Shown: positions 12,260 through 24,807 of the stretch, piece by piece
Position numbering within the stretch: the first letter of the stretch is position 1
Layout of the letters: each line of letters opens with the position of its first letter
From: Limnoperna fortunei
Lineage: Eukaryota > Mollusca > Bivalvia > Mytilida > Modiolidae
Assembly (NCBI GenBank): GCA_944474755.1
Contig: OX104124.1
Span: forward strand, 46,391,342-46,455,341
Direction of reading: 5' to 3'
DNA: 64,000 nucleotides
Notes under the pieces: generated by a model
Told to the model about the DNA's origin: nothing
What the model saw: the letters and a program-made list of their open reading frames with translations, nothing else
The model's database searches: none
Position numbers and translations under genes: made by a program

Positions 12260-13060
12260 ACGTTGCAGCTGGAGTGTTCTTGGTTAGTTGATACTTTACA
12301 GGCTGTCAGTAGAATTTGATAACATAAGTATTATCTGAGGTATTATAATTAATTTGTTAGTTTGTACACTACAAGCGGTCAGTAGAATTGGAGGAAATAG
12401 GAATGATATGGTCTGGTATGGAGTGTTCAAATGTGTTCTTTGTAGATTACATGCTTTCATTAGAATTTGAGGACACAGGTTTAAGCTGGAGTGTTCTAAT
12501 TTTTGTTTGTACATTAAATGCCGTCAATAGAATTGGAATACATAGTTAAGAGCTGGAGAGTTCTTATGTGTTCTTCGTACATTTCAGACTGTCAGTAGAA
12601 TTTAAGGACACGGGTATGAGATGGGGTGCTCCAATTTGTTTCTTTTACATTACAGGCTGTCCGTAGAATGAGATGACACGGGTATGAGATGGAGTGCTCT
12701 TATTAGTTCTCTGTACATTATAGGCTGTTGGTAGAATGAAAAGACACAGGTATGAGATGGAGTGCTCTAATTTGTTCTTTGTAGGCTGTCAGAATAATTC
12801 GAGGACCCAGGTATGAGATGTAGTGCTCTAACTTGTTCCCTGCACATTAAAGGCTGTCAGTATAATTAGAGGGCACAGGCATGAGATGGAGTGCTCTAAT
12901 TTGTTCTTTGTACATTACGGGCTGTCAGGAGAATTCGAGGACATAGGAATGAGGGGTGGTGTTCTTATTTGTTGTATATTACGTCCTAAAATAAGTAGAA
13001 ATGTAGCACACATGCATGAGTTGGAGTATTCTAATTTATTTGTTTGTACTTTACTGTATA
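12260..13060. repeat. Degenerate minisatellite, about 70-bp unit, about 11 copies
   Basis: The recurring order is ACAGGCTGTCAGTAGAATT, GACACAGGTATGAGATGGAG, TGCTCTAATTTGTTCTTTG, TACATTA. The period is about 70 bases. Middle units are the most alike; units at both edges are more diverged. Confidence 0.85.
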
Positions 13061-13739
13061 AAATTCGAATAACGTTGTCTTCACCTAGTCCAATTTAGCT
13101 AGCCTGACCTAAATAAGTCAGACGACATTAATAAAAGAAATAATGACCACACTGGAATTCTTACATGCAGTCATTAATTTAATAATACACGGTATTTTTA
13201 CTATTGTTACTGTATGAATGTATTGATGTTTTAAGAGTTTGTTCATTATTATATGTAAATTGTGTTGTTTGATGAATGTATACCAGGTTACAACCTACAT
13301 ACACAAAACTACCATGAGTTTAATTCTCAGTATTGTTTCTACAGTGGTAGGTAAAATAATCGTAAGATCTTTTCCCACTCTGGAAATTATGTATCTAGGA
13401 AGTCAACCCAACTTACCTTCTACAGGAAGAGTGTTAAAGTGATAGAAATGTTCTACTCTGTACCAGTATATTAAATGTATTATATTACGTTTTCGAACAA
13501 AACAATTGTCTTTGGTTACATGTATATTTATATATTTGTCAAACTTTTAAAAATCTCTTAACTCATTTGGGGATAAATAGCAACAGCAAAAATAGAGGAG
13601 ATTCATTACTGTTTAATGTGAATATGCAGTAACCATCATGGTCCTGTAGGAGGCGAATAAATATCAATGGACACACATGTTAAGTGTACAAGGGCACACA
13701 TCATATACATAGTGTACTGATGATCAAAACATTGTCAAC

Positions 13740-14495
13740 TTCATAAATAGCCTTAGATAAATAAGAAAATTGTCTATAGTAAAGATTAAATAAACAGTAT
13801 AAAGTAAACCTTAGTTTAACGAAAAACCAGTCCAAAGTAAACCTGTCTTTAGTCAGCCTGAGATTATTTAGAATTCTTAGATAAACCAGTCAATAGTAAC
13901 CCTTAGTTAAAAACAGTCTATAGTAAACATTAGTTTAAACCGAAACCAGTTAAAATAAACCTCAGATAAATAAGACACCAGTTTGTTGTAAAACTTTGAG
14001 AAACCAGATACCAGTATGTAGAAGGCATAAGATAAATCAGAAACCTGTCAATAGTAAACATTAGAGGAATCAGAAACCAGTCTAAAGTAAACCTTTTATT
14101 ACTCAAAGCAGACTAAAGTATTCCATAGAAAACCATATATTAGTCATAAGTTAATATTAGATAATTCAGTCTGTGGTAAACTTTGGAGAAAAAAATCCAT
14201 TCTATAGTACACACTTTATATAAGTCGAAAGAAAACCTTAGATAAACCAGTAAACCTTAGATAAATCAGATACCAGTCTAAAGTAAACTTTAGATAAATC
14301 ACAACCAGTCTATATCTAATCTTAGATAGATCAGATTCTAGTCTGCATAGTAAACTTTAAATTAATAAGCCAGTCTACAGGATACCTCAGATCACTTAAA
14401 CACCAGTTTAATGTCAACCTTAGATAAACCAGATGTCAGTCTGAAGTAAACCTGAGATAAATCAGAAAACAGTCTATAGTAAATCTAAGAACTGT
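13740..14495. repeat. Degenerate minisatellite of the AACCAGT...TAGATAAATCAG family
   Basis: Units of about 30-40 bases carry 'AGAAACCAGTCTATAGTAAA' and 'CCTTAGATAAATCAG'. This is the same sequence family as the regular 41-bp array at 24808-25815, here old and scattered by indels. Confidence 0.8.
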
Positions 14496-14559
14496 AATTT
14501 GTAAATAAATAAAGCAAGGAAAAACTTGATAGGACCATTCCAGATGATATTAAAATTAT

Positions 14560-14690
14560 GAATCTTTAAGAAATTATTGGATTAAGTCAATTCCTTAGCA
14601 ACCATGCATGGTAGTTTATAGGGTGTTGATGAAAGGTATATGGCAGTCTGGTAGGTGTCACCTGCGTGAAAATTGTTACACAACTGATTA
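14560..14690. repeat. Dispersed repeat fragment, also at 62950-63060
   Basis: 'TTAGCAACCATGCATGGTAG', then a stretch ending in ATGGCAGTCTGGTAGGTGTC, corresponds to 'CAGTAACCATGCATGGTAGC' and CTGGCAGTCTAGTAGGTTTC at 62957-63045. The shared order over about 100 bases indicates a dispersed element of unknown type. Confidence 0.65.
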
Positions 14691-15339
14691 AGATCTCTCC
14701 ACTGGCAAAATTTTAGAGGGCAGTGCAAAATATCTTATGCTTGACTGATTTCGAAAAAGGAGGGCGTTTCACAATATGTACAGATGAGTCAGTTGGACAT
14801 CGTTTTCACTGAAACACATTTTCTTGTTTGATCTTGATTTATTTATAGACAGTCAAAATTAGGATACGCCCAGAATATATCAAAACACCTTTTTGTAGGA
14901 ATAATTTGTTTCTAGATATCCATATACCTTTCTTTACAGGAATTGTTTTCTGTCATATGGGCATATAAACATGTTTATTGAAGAATGGTAATTGTTTGAT
15001 ACTATTATAAAATCATAAAAAATGGTTGGCGTCTATGAATATCAACATTTGTTGCGGAGACAATTACATGTGTTCATAGTTTTACGTAGATTTTATTTCA
15101 GGTATAAAGATTTCCCTTTTCATTTGTTTAATCAAAATAAACAAATCAAGTTTTAGGTTGTAGGAAAAATATGATCTGCCTCTAGGATACTAATTGCTGA
15201 CAGTTAACCAAACATTTGCTGATTTCATATCTTTTATTGCATAGTAAACCATCTTACATATGTATATATTGTTACGTGTCATGTGTGGTGATGATAGATG
15301 AACATTTGTCTATTTGTGATGTGGTACAAACCGAAAGTA

Positions 15340-15540
15340 TGATACCTGTCAAGGACTGCTACAGTGAACACCAGTCATACTAAATCAAGGTAAGAACTGA
15401 TGATGACTATCAAGGACTGCTATAGTGAACATCAGTCGTACTAAATCAAGGTAAGAACTGATAATGACTGACAAGGACTGCTACAGTGAATTTCAGTCAT
15501 TCTAAATCCAGGTAAAAATTTAAAAGTACTGTCACGATCT
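15340..15540. repeat. Three-copy minisatellite, about 63-bp unit
   Basis: 'CAAGGACTGCTACAGTGAAC' followed by CAGTCATACTAAATCAAGGT and AAGAACTGATGATGACT repeats about three times and then decays towards 15790. Each copy includes CAAG|GTAAGA, a perfect 5'-splice-site-like sequence. No coding content is seen. Confidence 0.75.
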
Positions 15541-16324
15541 GATGCAGTGACTAACAGTTCTTTTCGATCATACAAAAGTACTGTACTTAACTGTCATGAA
15601 CTGTTTTGAGTTCAGGACAGAAGCAATCAAAAAAAGATAAAAATTGTTAATGACTGACATGAACTGTATCAATTGTATACAGTAATTTACAGATCGTGAA
15701 CAGTAAATTTACGTTAACTATCAGTTTCTATAAATCATATTTGAACTGTATATGGTAATGTCAGTCCTTGTTTGGGTTCATAGTGAAATTATAAAACAAA
15801 AAAGAAAAATATTCACAACTTTTTAACACTGGCGTAAAAAATAAACACCCATAAACACATAATGCAGAAAAATAGTCCACTATTACAACCTGGGTCACTC
15901 GGCATCTCGATATTACATGGACTATCGTGATTACAACATATTTGTTCGACTGTTATGAGAATTACTTTTTATAATTGGTAGAGTTGATAACCCACGATTG
16001 ACTTCACAGAGCCAAAATTGTTTTCACAAGGTCTCAATTCTTTTCTTTGCAATCTTTATCCGCAGCCAGGCGGAAGCTTGGAAGCCATGGCTTATACATC
16101 GTTTTTGCAAATAAAGCCCCAAATAACAAAATGGAAGGATGGACTGACACCCGGGTTTCATAACAAGGACTTTGCTCTGAACGTGTGCAAAAATGACTGA
16201 ATGTGAAAATAGTAGTTTTCAATGTCTTGTCTGTAAGTGAATTATGGAAACTGTACATGTATTAGGTTTCAGCGCCATTTCATTTACTTTTAGACCATCA
16301 TTTTCATTCTAGTTTAAAACACTT

Positions 16325-16465
16325 CTGCCCCAGTTTTCCTGCCTAACATTGGGGATTTTCTCCTGGTTCTCAGGCTTCCTCCCTTAATAAAAACTCTACG
16401 CCATGATATAGCATAACAAATGTTGACAGTGCCGTAAAACAACATTAAAACAAACAAACAAAACA
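16325..16465 (+). mobile_element. SINE tail fragment
   Basis: The fragment contains the body 'CAGTTTTCCTGCC...GGCTTCCTCCC', 'AATAAAAACTCTACGCCATG' and 'TATAGC', then the (CAAA)n tail. It is a diverged 3' half of the SINE found intact at 21923. Confidence 0.75.
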
Positions 16466-16479
16466 CTTGTTTTTAGATT

Positions 16480-17340
16480 GTTTGAATACAATTTTACAAT
16501 AATTTTCTAACAATGTCGCTCTAGTCATTTAAGTTTTTTATTGTGTACTTAGCAGTGGCCACCTAATGCATATGATGGTGAAGTTTGTATTTGCTTTACT
16601 GGTTTTGTTTGTTTTTGTTTTTGTGTGTGATGTTTGTTTGGTAGTGGTAGGAATTGATTTTGAATGTATTTTGTTTATGAATTGTTCATTGTTTTGCCAC
16701 TGGAAACTAATTTAAAAAAAAAAAACCAAAGGAATGTCAAAAATTGGCTCTAATAACACAAATATATTTCTGTATATTAAGGCACAATTCAACATGATAA
16801 CTTTTTTCCAGGACTTTATAGGCTTTTGGTCTGCAGATTCTCTTCGTTTCCTTGGCATTCTAAAAAGGAGGAGATATTTAAATTAAAACAGTCATGTTAA
16901 GTGAAATAAATGTTTTTTAAATCTAAATAAAATAAATAGTATGTCTTTTGTAATACACATCAGGGCTCGCGTTGGAGGGCGACTCGGGTAAAGAAATCGC
17001 GACATCCTTACCTGCATCTAGTTCTACTTCATTATACTTCAATTAATTTGTGTACGAATGACAAAGTAACATCTATATTAATAAACAGTTTTGTGACAGT
17101 TGAATCTTCTTTTTATTGTAAAGTTATAGAATATATATAACAATGCGTGATATTAGAATAGAAGAGATATTATTTAGTCAAGCTTTTTTGTTCTTTACTA
17201 TCTTTGATTCTTTATCCTCAATGAATTAACTGCTCAAAATAAACCCATATAAAATAAAAATGCAAATGACAACACTATTTTAAAAAATAACAAACAAAAC
17301 AGGACGCTTTTAATGCGATTTCGCGCTGTTGTCTACCCAC
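16480..17340. other. Intergenic, nothing recognised
   Basis: AT-rich sequence with poly-T/TTTTG runs; no exon or repeat family recognised. Confidence 0.4.
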
Positions 17341-17360
17341 TTCTCCCAGTCAGCCTAAAA

Positions 17361-17460
17361 AATGAGTGGCCGTGTGGTTAAGGTAGTTTGTCTACTATTG
17401 ATCAGGTGGTTTGTCAACACTGAGGTTGCGGGTTCGAGTCTCACTGCGGGGATGTATTGT
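17361..17460 (+). mobile_element. SINE head fragment with tRNA-like A and B boxes
   Basis: GAGTGGCCGTGTGGTTAAGG (A-box region) and GCGGGTTCGAGTCTCACTGC (B-box region) match the heads of the intact SINEs. The body downstream is unlike theirs except for 'CTCGCTCCCCCAATAGAAAC' at about 17521. Confidence 0.75.
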
Positions 17461-17599
17461 ATGTATTGATGTATTGGACTCCACTCTTAATCTGTCGAAG
17501 TTCTCTTCGAGTACTGCGGCTCGCTCCCCCAATAGAAACTTGACGAGTTTAGCTGAAAAAGTGCTAAAATCGCGAGTTTTCTATTAAAATGAATAGTGG

Positions 17600-18970
17600 A
17601 TATCTGATTATTAACACGCCAAGAGATAACAGTCCGAAAACCAAGTTTTCATATTATATTAGTCATTATCGTATAAATCACTCTTGCTTGGTTAAATGTG
17701 TTCTTACATTACCTTTCCAATTTTTAAACTTTCACAACTCATAAAACAAAAAAAGACACTTATAGTCTTGCTACAGATAATCTTTAAGCATTAATACTGA
17801 TGACCACAGCGTGATATCTTTTAAGAAAAACCTTTGGTGTTTTCTAGGCATGAAGGATTTTTTCTTCAATTCAGTGAAAAAAATTCATATTCAATAATAT
17901 AAGTGCAATTTCAACAGTAAATATTATGTCATGTAAGAAAATTAACTGAATATAAACATACATTTTACAATCAGAAACAAAATTTTTTGCTTAGAGTGGT
18001 TTTCAACAAATTTGTATCCAGGTTACAAAAATAAGGTATTAAATAATATGTTTTTAATAATACCAAAAACATGCTGAAAATTGCATTTAACAACATTGAA
18101 ACGTACACAAATATTTGACATTTTTAAATTATCTATAGTTAGACATATGCACTATTAATTAAGTTTCTTTTGCTTCAAACAAATTATACGTATAAGGAAG
18201 GCTAAAGCTCAATTATCAATGTTATTAATAGTTTAAAGTCTATGAATCTTTTCCTTCTTTCCTCGTCGGAAAAAAATACGTTTTTTATCAGAAAGTTACA
18301 AAGTTAACTCCACAGACCCTCTTCAGGAAGTGTTACAGTGATCAAAATATTGTACAGCCAATGTAAGTAATCTTTAAAGAGAAATATTTATTTCAAGAGG
18401 ATTGTTAAACGGAAAAAACAAATATTATGTAGAATTGGTCATAAATTGTCCATGGATATTTTTATTGAACCCTTTAATGTTAGCTGTTTTCTAATATCCC
18501 AAACAATATGGCAACTATGGTCCTGACTCGGTCAGCCATTCCCAAAGCATTAAACCATTTTTTATAGCATGCCAATCTTCCCGCGTTCTTTATTGTATGA
18601 CTCGGTGTGTTGATAAAATATATTTGTATCATAAACCTCTAGTCAATAAAAGGTGTAATAAATTTCCTGTTCAAACCGAATTCTGAAGGAATCGAAATCA
18701 TATGTAAAAGAAACAAAACGTTTTGTCACTCTCCTCCCAATCATTGGTAAAAGTAAACTTTAGAACATAAACCATTCTAACGTAAATCAGAAACTAATCT
18801 GAAGGCATCCATATGTCTCATATAAAAAGAATAACGAAAACCGACTGAACAACAAGAGCCAAAAGTGAAGGGACAGTTACAAATCCGGATAAAGACAAAC
18901 GCAACAAAAAAAAAACAAAAAAAAAAAACAAAAAAAACAAAACAGAGAGTAACACGAACTCAATAAAATA
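17600..18970. other. Intergenic, short repeat remnants
   Basis: AT-rich. A short remnant of the AACCAGT/TAGATAAATCAG family lies near 18740-18800. The run at 18905-18945 is A-rich simple sequence. No genes were recognised. Confidence 0.4.
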
Positions 18971-18975
18971 ACATG

Positions 18976-20251
18976 GGTGCACTCAGGTGCTCCGGACGAA
19001 TACAAATACAAATACAAATACAAATTTATTTAATCCAATTATGGAGCCCCCAGAGAGGCAGAACAATTATTCATAACAAAACAAAATGAGTAAAAATCAA
19101 AATATCAAAACATGTGATTAGTCTAATTAGTTTTAGTAACAATTCAATAACATATAAAAAATAGTTTTATGATAAAAACAAATTAATTTTAGTCTCTGTC
19201 TGGATGAGGGGTTGGGGGGGGGTGCAGCTCTTATCTTTGGAACTTATAAGAATATTTAATATACTATTATAAATTATACAATATATATATACTTTATGAA
19301 GACACTTGATTAACACAAAGTAAGGAATCTCTTTTCAAGAATAGTTCTTCTAGCATTTGGAATAATTTTATGATGATTTCTCTATCTTCATTGCTTAACA
19401 GCCAAATAAATTTATTTGTAGAAGATAATTTGCTAAAGTTCTTACATTTATTCTCAAAAAAAGATAAAAAGTGTGTTCTTATACAGTTAAGAGCATTACA
19501 CTCTATGAGAAAATGAATCTCATCTTCAATATTATTTTTACAAAGATCACAAATTCTATTGTTACATTCAACTTTAGTGTAACGTCCTGTTTCTATTTTG
19601 AGATTATGAGCACTAAGTCTAAATTTACTCATCAATCTCCTCTGGTCTTGATTACCATACTTTAGATATGGTTCAAGTTGGAGATGGGATTTAAATTTTT
19701 TGTATGTTCTTAGTTTACCTTCCTCATTTGTTTGTTTATCAGTCCATAGTTCCATAAATTTAGAGTGTATTTTATATTTTAAAATATTAAACACTGATTT
19801 ACTTTTAAATTCTACATTTTTCTTAAATAAATGACTGGCATTTAAAAATTTAAGTAAATGATTAATACAACTTATCCATGATTCTTTATTATTTTCATGC
19901 ATAGACCAAGATTCATTTAGAGCTGCCTTGAGAATAAAATTTTTATCCGATTCATCTTCTTGCAGTCGAGTCCAATATTTGAGCATATTTGTTAGTACAT
20001 AATAAAGAATTGATAAACATCCGAGTTCTGATCTTACACCGGAATTACTGGTTTTTTTACTAACTCCCAAAATAAATTTACAAAATTTTGTTTGTATTTT
20101 TTCAAGAACTAACTTATCTAATTCCATAGTAATGTATTTCTCAGGATTTTGTATAAATTTAGAGGTGTTGAAACTTCCCCATATTTCAGAACCGTATAAT
20201 AAAAAGGGTCTTACTGTATGATTAAAAATATGAATAAGTGTAGATGCATTT
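18976..20251 (-). mobile_element. Tandem duplicate of a LINE 3' region
   Basis: This 1276-base block is an almost exact copy of 20252-21531. It includes the open frame at 20127-19294 (277 residues), which equals the C-terminal part of the neighbouring LINE protein, and the 3' (TATTTG)n tail. Only a few substitutions and a G-run length change (9 versus 13) were noticed. Both copies start with GGTGCACTCAGGTGCTCCGG and identical tails. That favours a local tandem duplication; a second, 5'-truncated insertion sharing a 22-base target duplication is also possible. Confidence 0.85.
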
Positions 20252-20273
20252 GGTGCACTCAGGTGCTCCGGAC

Positions 20274-23200
20274 GAATACAAATACAAATACAAATACAAA
20301 TTTATTTAATCCAATTATGGAGCCCCCAGAGAGGCAGAACAATTATTCATAACAAAACAAAATGAGTAAAAATCAAAATATCAAAACATGTGATTAGTCT
20401 AATTAGTTTTAGTAACAATTCAATAACATATAAAAAATAGTTTTATGATAAAAACAAATTAATTTTAGTCTCTGTCTGGATGAGGGGTTGGGGGGGGGGG
20501 GGTGCAGCTCTTATCTTTGGAACTTATAAGAATATTTAATATACTATTATAAATTATACAATATATATATACTTTATGAAGACACTTGATTAACACAAAG
20601 TAAGGAATCTCTTTTCAAGAATAGTTCTTCTAGCATTTGGAATAATTTTATGATGATTTCTCTATCTTCATTGCTTAACAGCCAAATAAATTTATTTGTA
20701 GAAGATAATTTGCTAAAGTTCTTACATTTATTCTCAAAAAAAGATAAAAAGTGTGTTCTTATACAGTTAAGAGCATTACACTCTATGAGAAAATGAATCT
20801 CATCTTCAATATTATTTTTACAAAGATCACAAATTCTATTGTTACATTCAACTTTAGTGTAACGTCCTGTTTCTATTTTGAGATTATGAGCACTAAGTCT
20901 AAATTTACTCATCAATCTCCTCTGGTCTTGATTACCATACTTTAGATATGGTTCAAGTTGGAGATGGGATTTAAATTTTTTGTATGTTCTTAGTTTACCT
21001 TCCTCATTTGTTTGTTTATCAGTCCATAGTTCCATAAATTTAGAGTGTATTTTATATTTTAAAATATTAAACACTGATTTACTTTTAAATTCTACATTTT
21101 TCTTAAATAAATGACTGGCATTTAAAAATTTAAGTAAATGATTAATACAACTTATCCATGATTCTTTATTATTTTCATGCATAGACCAAGATTCATTTAG
21201 AGCTGCCTTGAGAATAAAATTTTTATCCGATTCATCTTCTTGCAGTCGAGTCCAATATTTGAGCATATTTGTTAGTACATAATAAAGAATTGATAAACAT
21301 CCGAGTTCTGATCTTACACCGGAATTACTGGTTTTTTCACTAACTCCCAAAATAAATTTACAAAATTTTGTTTGTATTTTTTCAAGAACTAACTTATCTA
21401 ATTCCATAGTAATGTATTTCTCAGGATTTTGTATAAATTTAGAGGTGTTGAAACTTCCCCATATTTCAGAACCGTATAATAAAACGGGTCTTACTGTATG
21501 ATTAAAAATATGAATAAGTGTAGATGCATTTGGTTTAGATGAGTTGAATGCTTCGGTAAGCTTAAAAGTAGCTTTAAGGCCTTTTTGATATAGTTCATTT
21601 TTTGCATAAGAAAATGTACCAGAGGCTGAAAAACAAATGCCCAGGTATATATATTTCTGAACAGATTCTACAATTTTATCATTTAATCTAAAGTTTTTTG
21701 TAATTGAACGACCAGCCTTATTAAATATTAAAACCTTTGTTTTGTTTGTATTAACAGTTAACTGCCATTTATCAGAGTAAAAAGATAGTTTATCAAGGCA
21801 GTACTGAAGACCTCTCTCAGTTTCTGACAATAGAACTAAGTCGTCTGCATAAAGCAGACAATTAATTTTTTCACCATTTAAGGACACAGCATCACATTTA
21901 GTGTCAAAATATGATGGTAAATAGGGGCCTCGGTGGCCGAGTGGTCAAGGTAGTTCGTCTACTATTGATCACGTGGTCTGTCAACACTGAGATTGCGGGT
22001 TCGATTCTCACTGCAGGCAGGGTGTACTCGACTCCAATCTTAATTGACAAGGATTGCCAGTTTTCCTACCGCAGGTCGGGGGTTTTCTCCGGGTACTCCG
22101 GCTTCCTCCCCCAATAAAAACTGGACGCCATTATATAGCTGAAAAATTGCTGAAAGTGGCGTTAAACACCATCAAACAAACAAACAATGATGGTAAATCA
22201 CTGAGGTATAAATTAAACAGACTAGGGCTTAGGTTATCACCCTGTCTTACACCTATATTTGATGAGAAAAAATCTGATCTAAAATTATCAATTTTTACAC
22301 AAAGCTGGATTTTGCTATACATAGATTTAATTATACTATAAAATTTGCATCCTACTCCAAGTGACTTCAGTTTGTAGAATAATCCAATATGTGGTACAGA
22401 GTCAAATGCACTTTTGAAATCTACAAAACATGCATAAAGTTTCTTTGATCCATTTTTCACATATTTATTTATTAAAGTATTTAAAACAAACATATGATCT
22501 GTTGTTCTGCAACCAGCAGTAAAACCAATTTGTTCTTTACATATACTGTTTGACTTCTTAAAGAATTTAACCAATCGGTTATTTAAAATTTTATTAAATA
22601 ATTTGCTAACATTGTCACTAATAGTTATACCTCTGTAGTTTGTCACTTCATATATTGATCCTTTCTTATGGAGAGGTACTATATAACCTAATGACCACAA
22701 GTTAGGATAATATCCGTTAATTAAAATTTTATTGAATAAAATTTCCAAAATGGGTGTTAATATTGTTTGTCCATGTTTTAACATTTCATTCAGTATTTTA
22801 CTGAACCCACTAGCTTTTCCATTTTTTAAGGATTTTATTGCCTCAGATATTTCTTTTTCTGTTATTTTATAATCTAACTCGTTAAAAATAGTTTCCTGTT
22901 CCATTGTACATAGCCTCTCTGATAGATCATTATTTGTATTTACAGATATATCATTCCTATTACTAACATCATTTAGTTGTTTAAAATGAGACTCCCAATC
23001 TGAAATATGAACATTAGTTTCTGGAGGGGCTTGTCTGTTTTCATTTTTAATTTTATCAACTAATTGCCAATATTCTTTTGGATTTTCATTATATAAATTA
23101 TCCAACTTCTCAATTAAATTCTTTCTAAAATCTTTTTTAGATTTTTTTCTACATTTTCTATATTTTTTAGTAATTTAAAGAACCCTCCTCTTACAACTGG

Positions 23201-24350
23201 ATCTGTACATGTTTTAAGTTTTTTACTTTTATAGTACAGCTCTGTTTTCATTTGTTGTAAATTACCATCAAACCAAGGCTTATTCTTTGGTTTTCTACCA
23301 TGTCTCTTTATCTTATTGGGTTTGGTTTTTAGAGACATATCAGCTGATTTGAGAATGATATCATTGAAATCAGATGTAACTTGTTCAATATCGTCTGACA
23401 TGTTTATGCTATTTTTAAATACAGTAATCATATTATTAATACTATTTGAATTTAAAGCTTCCAAAACTTTATTTGCAGAGTCTTCACTCCAAATATATTT
23501 ATCTGGCATTAACTTAATTTCACTATTTAAGTTATTAAGAATGTTATAATTGCATTTAATCATACATGATATTTGACAGTGATCAGAGAGATCAGCAAGA
23601 TATTCATGAACTTTAAAATAGCCAAAAAAGAGAAATTAAATCCTCAGATGCTAACATATAGTCAACTACGCTGCTTCCTAACGGTTGGTAAGAGGTAAAA
23701 CTACCCAAGACATCACCAATTAGTCTACCGTTTAAAATTCTCAGACCAGAGGAGATGCAAAGTGATAAGAGTTGTCTCCCCCTTGTACACAGAACTTTAT
23801 CATAACTCTTTCTTCTTAATAGAGAACTATCAAATTTATAAGATTCATATAAAGGCAAAAAATCATCTGAATCATTTTCAATAAAATCTAATGTATCAGC
23901 CACCCTGGCATTTAAATCACCTGCTAAAATTATCTTCCCTTTTTTCATATACTCTATCATGTCTTTTTCAACAAGCTCTAAAATATCATAATTTATACGT
24001 TTACAATATGAAGAGTTTTCTGGTGGATAATATATGAAACAGAGAAATATATGACAGTCAAGTCCAAAAAAATCTTTTTGTAATTGTAACCAAATATAAT
24101 CATTGGATGGATGTGGTAAAAATTTTATACCTGGACGAATTGTATCTTTCACATAAACAGATAGACCACCAGAATGTTTTCCAGATTTTTTAAACTTTGG
24201 TCTTATTAAATGGATTGGATTTGAAAAACCTGGCAACATTAAACAATCATTTAAAGAACAGTGAGTTTCTTGTAAACAAAATATGTCTTCCTTTAAAACA
24301 CAATTAATAAACTCATTTTCATTAAACTGCCTACCTCCATTTAGACACCA
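20274..24350 (-). pseudogene. Non-LTR retrotransposon (LINE), APE endonuclease + reverse transcriptase, frameshifted
   Basis: The element is read on the minus strand. The endonuclease part starts inside the domain: WCLNGGR near 24350, LQETH at about 24270, GDLNAR near 23930, then VDYMLAS near 23655 and LSDHCQI near 23590. These are APE-type catalytic motifs. A frameshift in a T-run near 23630 separates DYMLAS from SDHCQI. A second frameshift lies near 23110. The reverse transcriptase follows: PLHKKGS, NYRGITISD, FVDFKSAFDSV, GVRQGDNLSPSLFNLY, then, past a SINE insertion, CLLYADDLVLLSE with the YADD catalytic motif. The C-terminus has a CDLCKNNIEDEIHFLIEC zinc-knuckle-like segment. The 5' end is truncated at the endonuclease N-terminus, where it abuts minisatellite DNA. 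The clade (Jockey/I/Nimb-like) was not resolved. The copy cannot move on its own. Confidence 0.9.
21923..22186 (+). mobile_element. Intact tRNA-derived SINE inside the LINE
   Basis: The 264-base element starts AGGGGCCTCGGTGGCCGAGT, has A box TGGCCGAGTGG and B box GGTTCGATTC, and a body ending in GGCGTTAAACACC plus a CAAA-repeat tail. It is flanked by the 12-base direct repeat ATGATGGTAAAT (21911-21922 and 22187-22198), the target-site duplication. It splits the LINE reverse transcriptase between the SDLPS codons and the YADD segment. The head resembles a Leu/Ser-type tRNA, but there is no tRNA gene here. Confidence 0.93.
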
Positions 24351-24354
24351 GTCG

Positions 24355-24807
24355 AGTTACTCTTTGTCATATCTAGGTAAAAGTCAAATTCAGTAATAAG
24401 AAACACTTCCTATGACAGATCGTACTTTAGACACTGATTTCTAATAAAAATAAGACATACAGAATCTTAATTAAATCAGACGTTCAAATCAGAAACAAGT
24501 AAGTCAACTTTAGATAAATCAGACGTGCAGAAACGAGTGCGTACTTTATAGATAAATCAGACGTACAGAAAGATATAAATATACATGTACGTTAGATAAA
24601 TCAAACGTACATAAACTAGTTTACAGCAAACTTTAGATTAACTAGAAGTAAATTAAAAACACAAGTAACTTTAGCAAAATGCAAGTAAAGTTTTGCTTTA
24701 TCAGATGTACAGAAACGTGTAAGTAAAATCAGACTACGGAAACAAGTTAATAAACATAAGATAAGTGGGAGTACATAAACGAGTAACTATGTAGATATTA
24801 ATTAAAT
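24355..24807. repeat. Degenerate AGATAAATCAGACGTACAGAAAC minisatellite
   Basis: Short units with 'TTTAGATAAATCAGACGTAC' and 'AGAAAC' at irregular spacing lead into the regular 41-bp array. It is the ragged 5' edge of that array and belongs to the same family as 13740-14495. Confidence 0.75.

Noticed and set aside
21923..22010. tRNA-Leu/Ser gene from A and B box matches (also 53605 and 17361)
   Set aside because: The head is followed by the same body and CAAA tail in each copy, with target duplications at two copies, so these are SINEs. No full cloverleaf with acceptor-stem pairing was seen.
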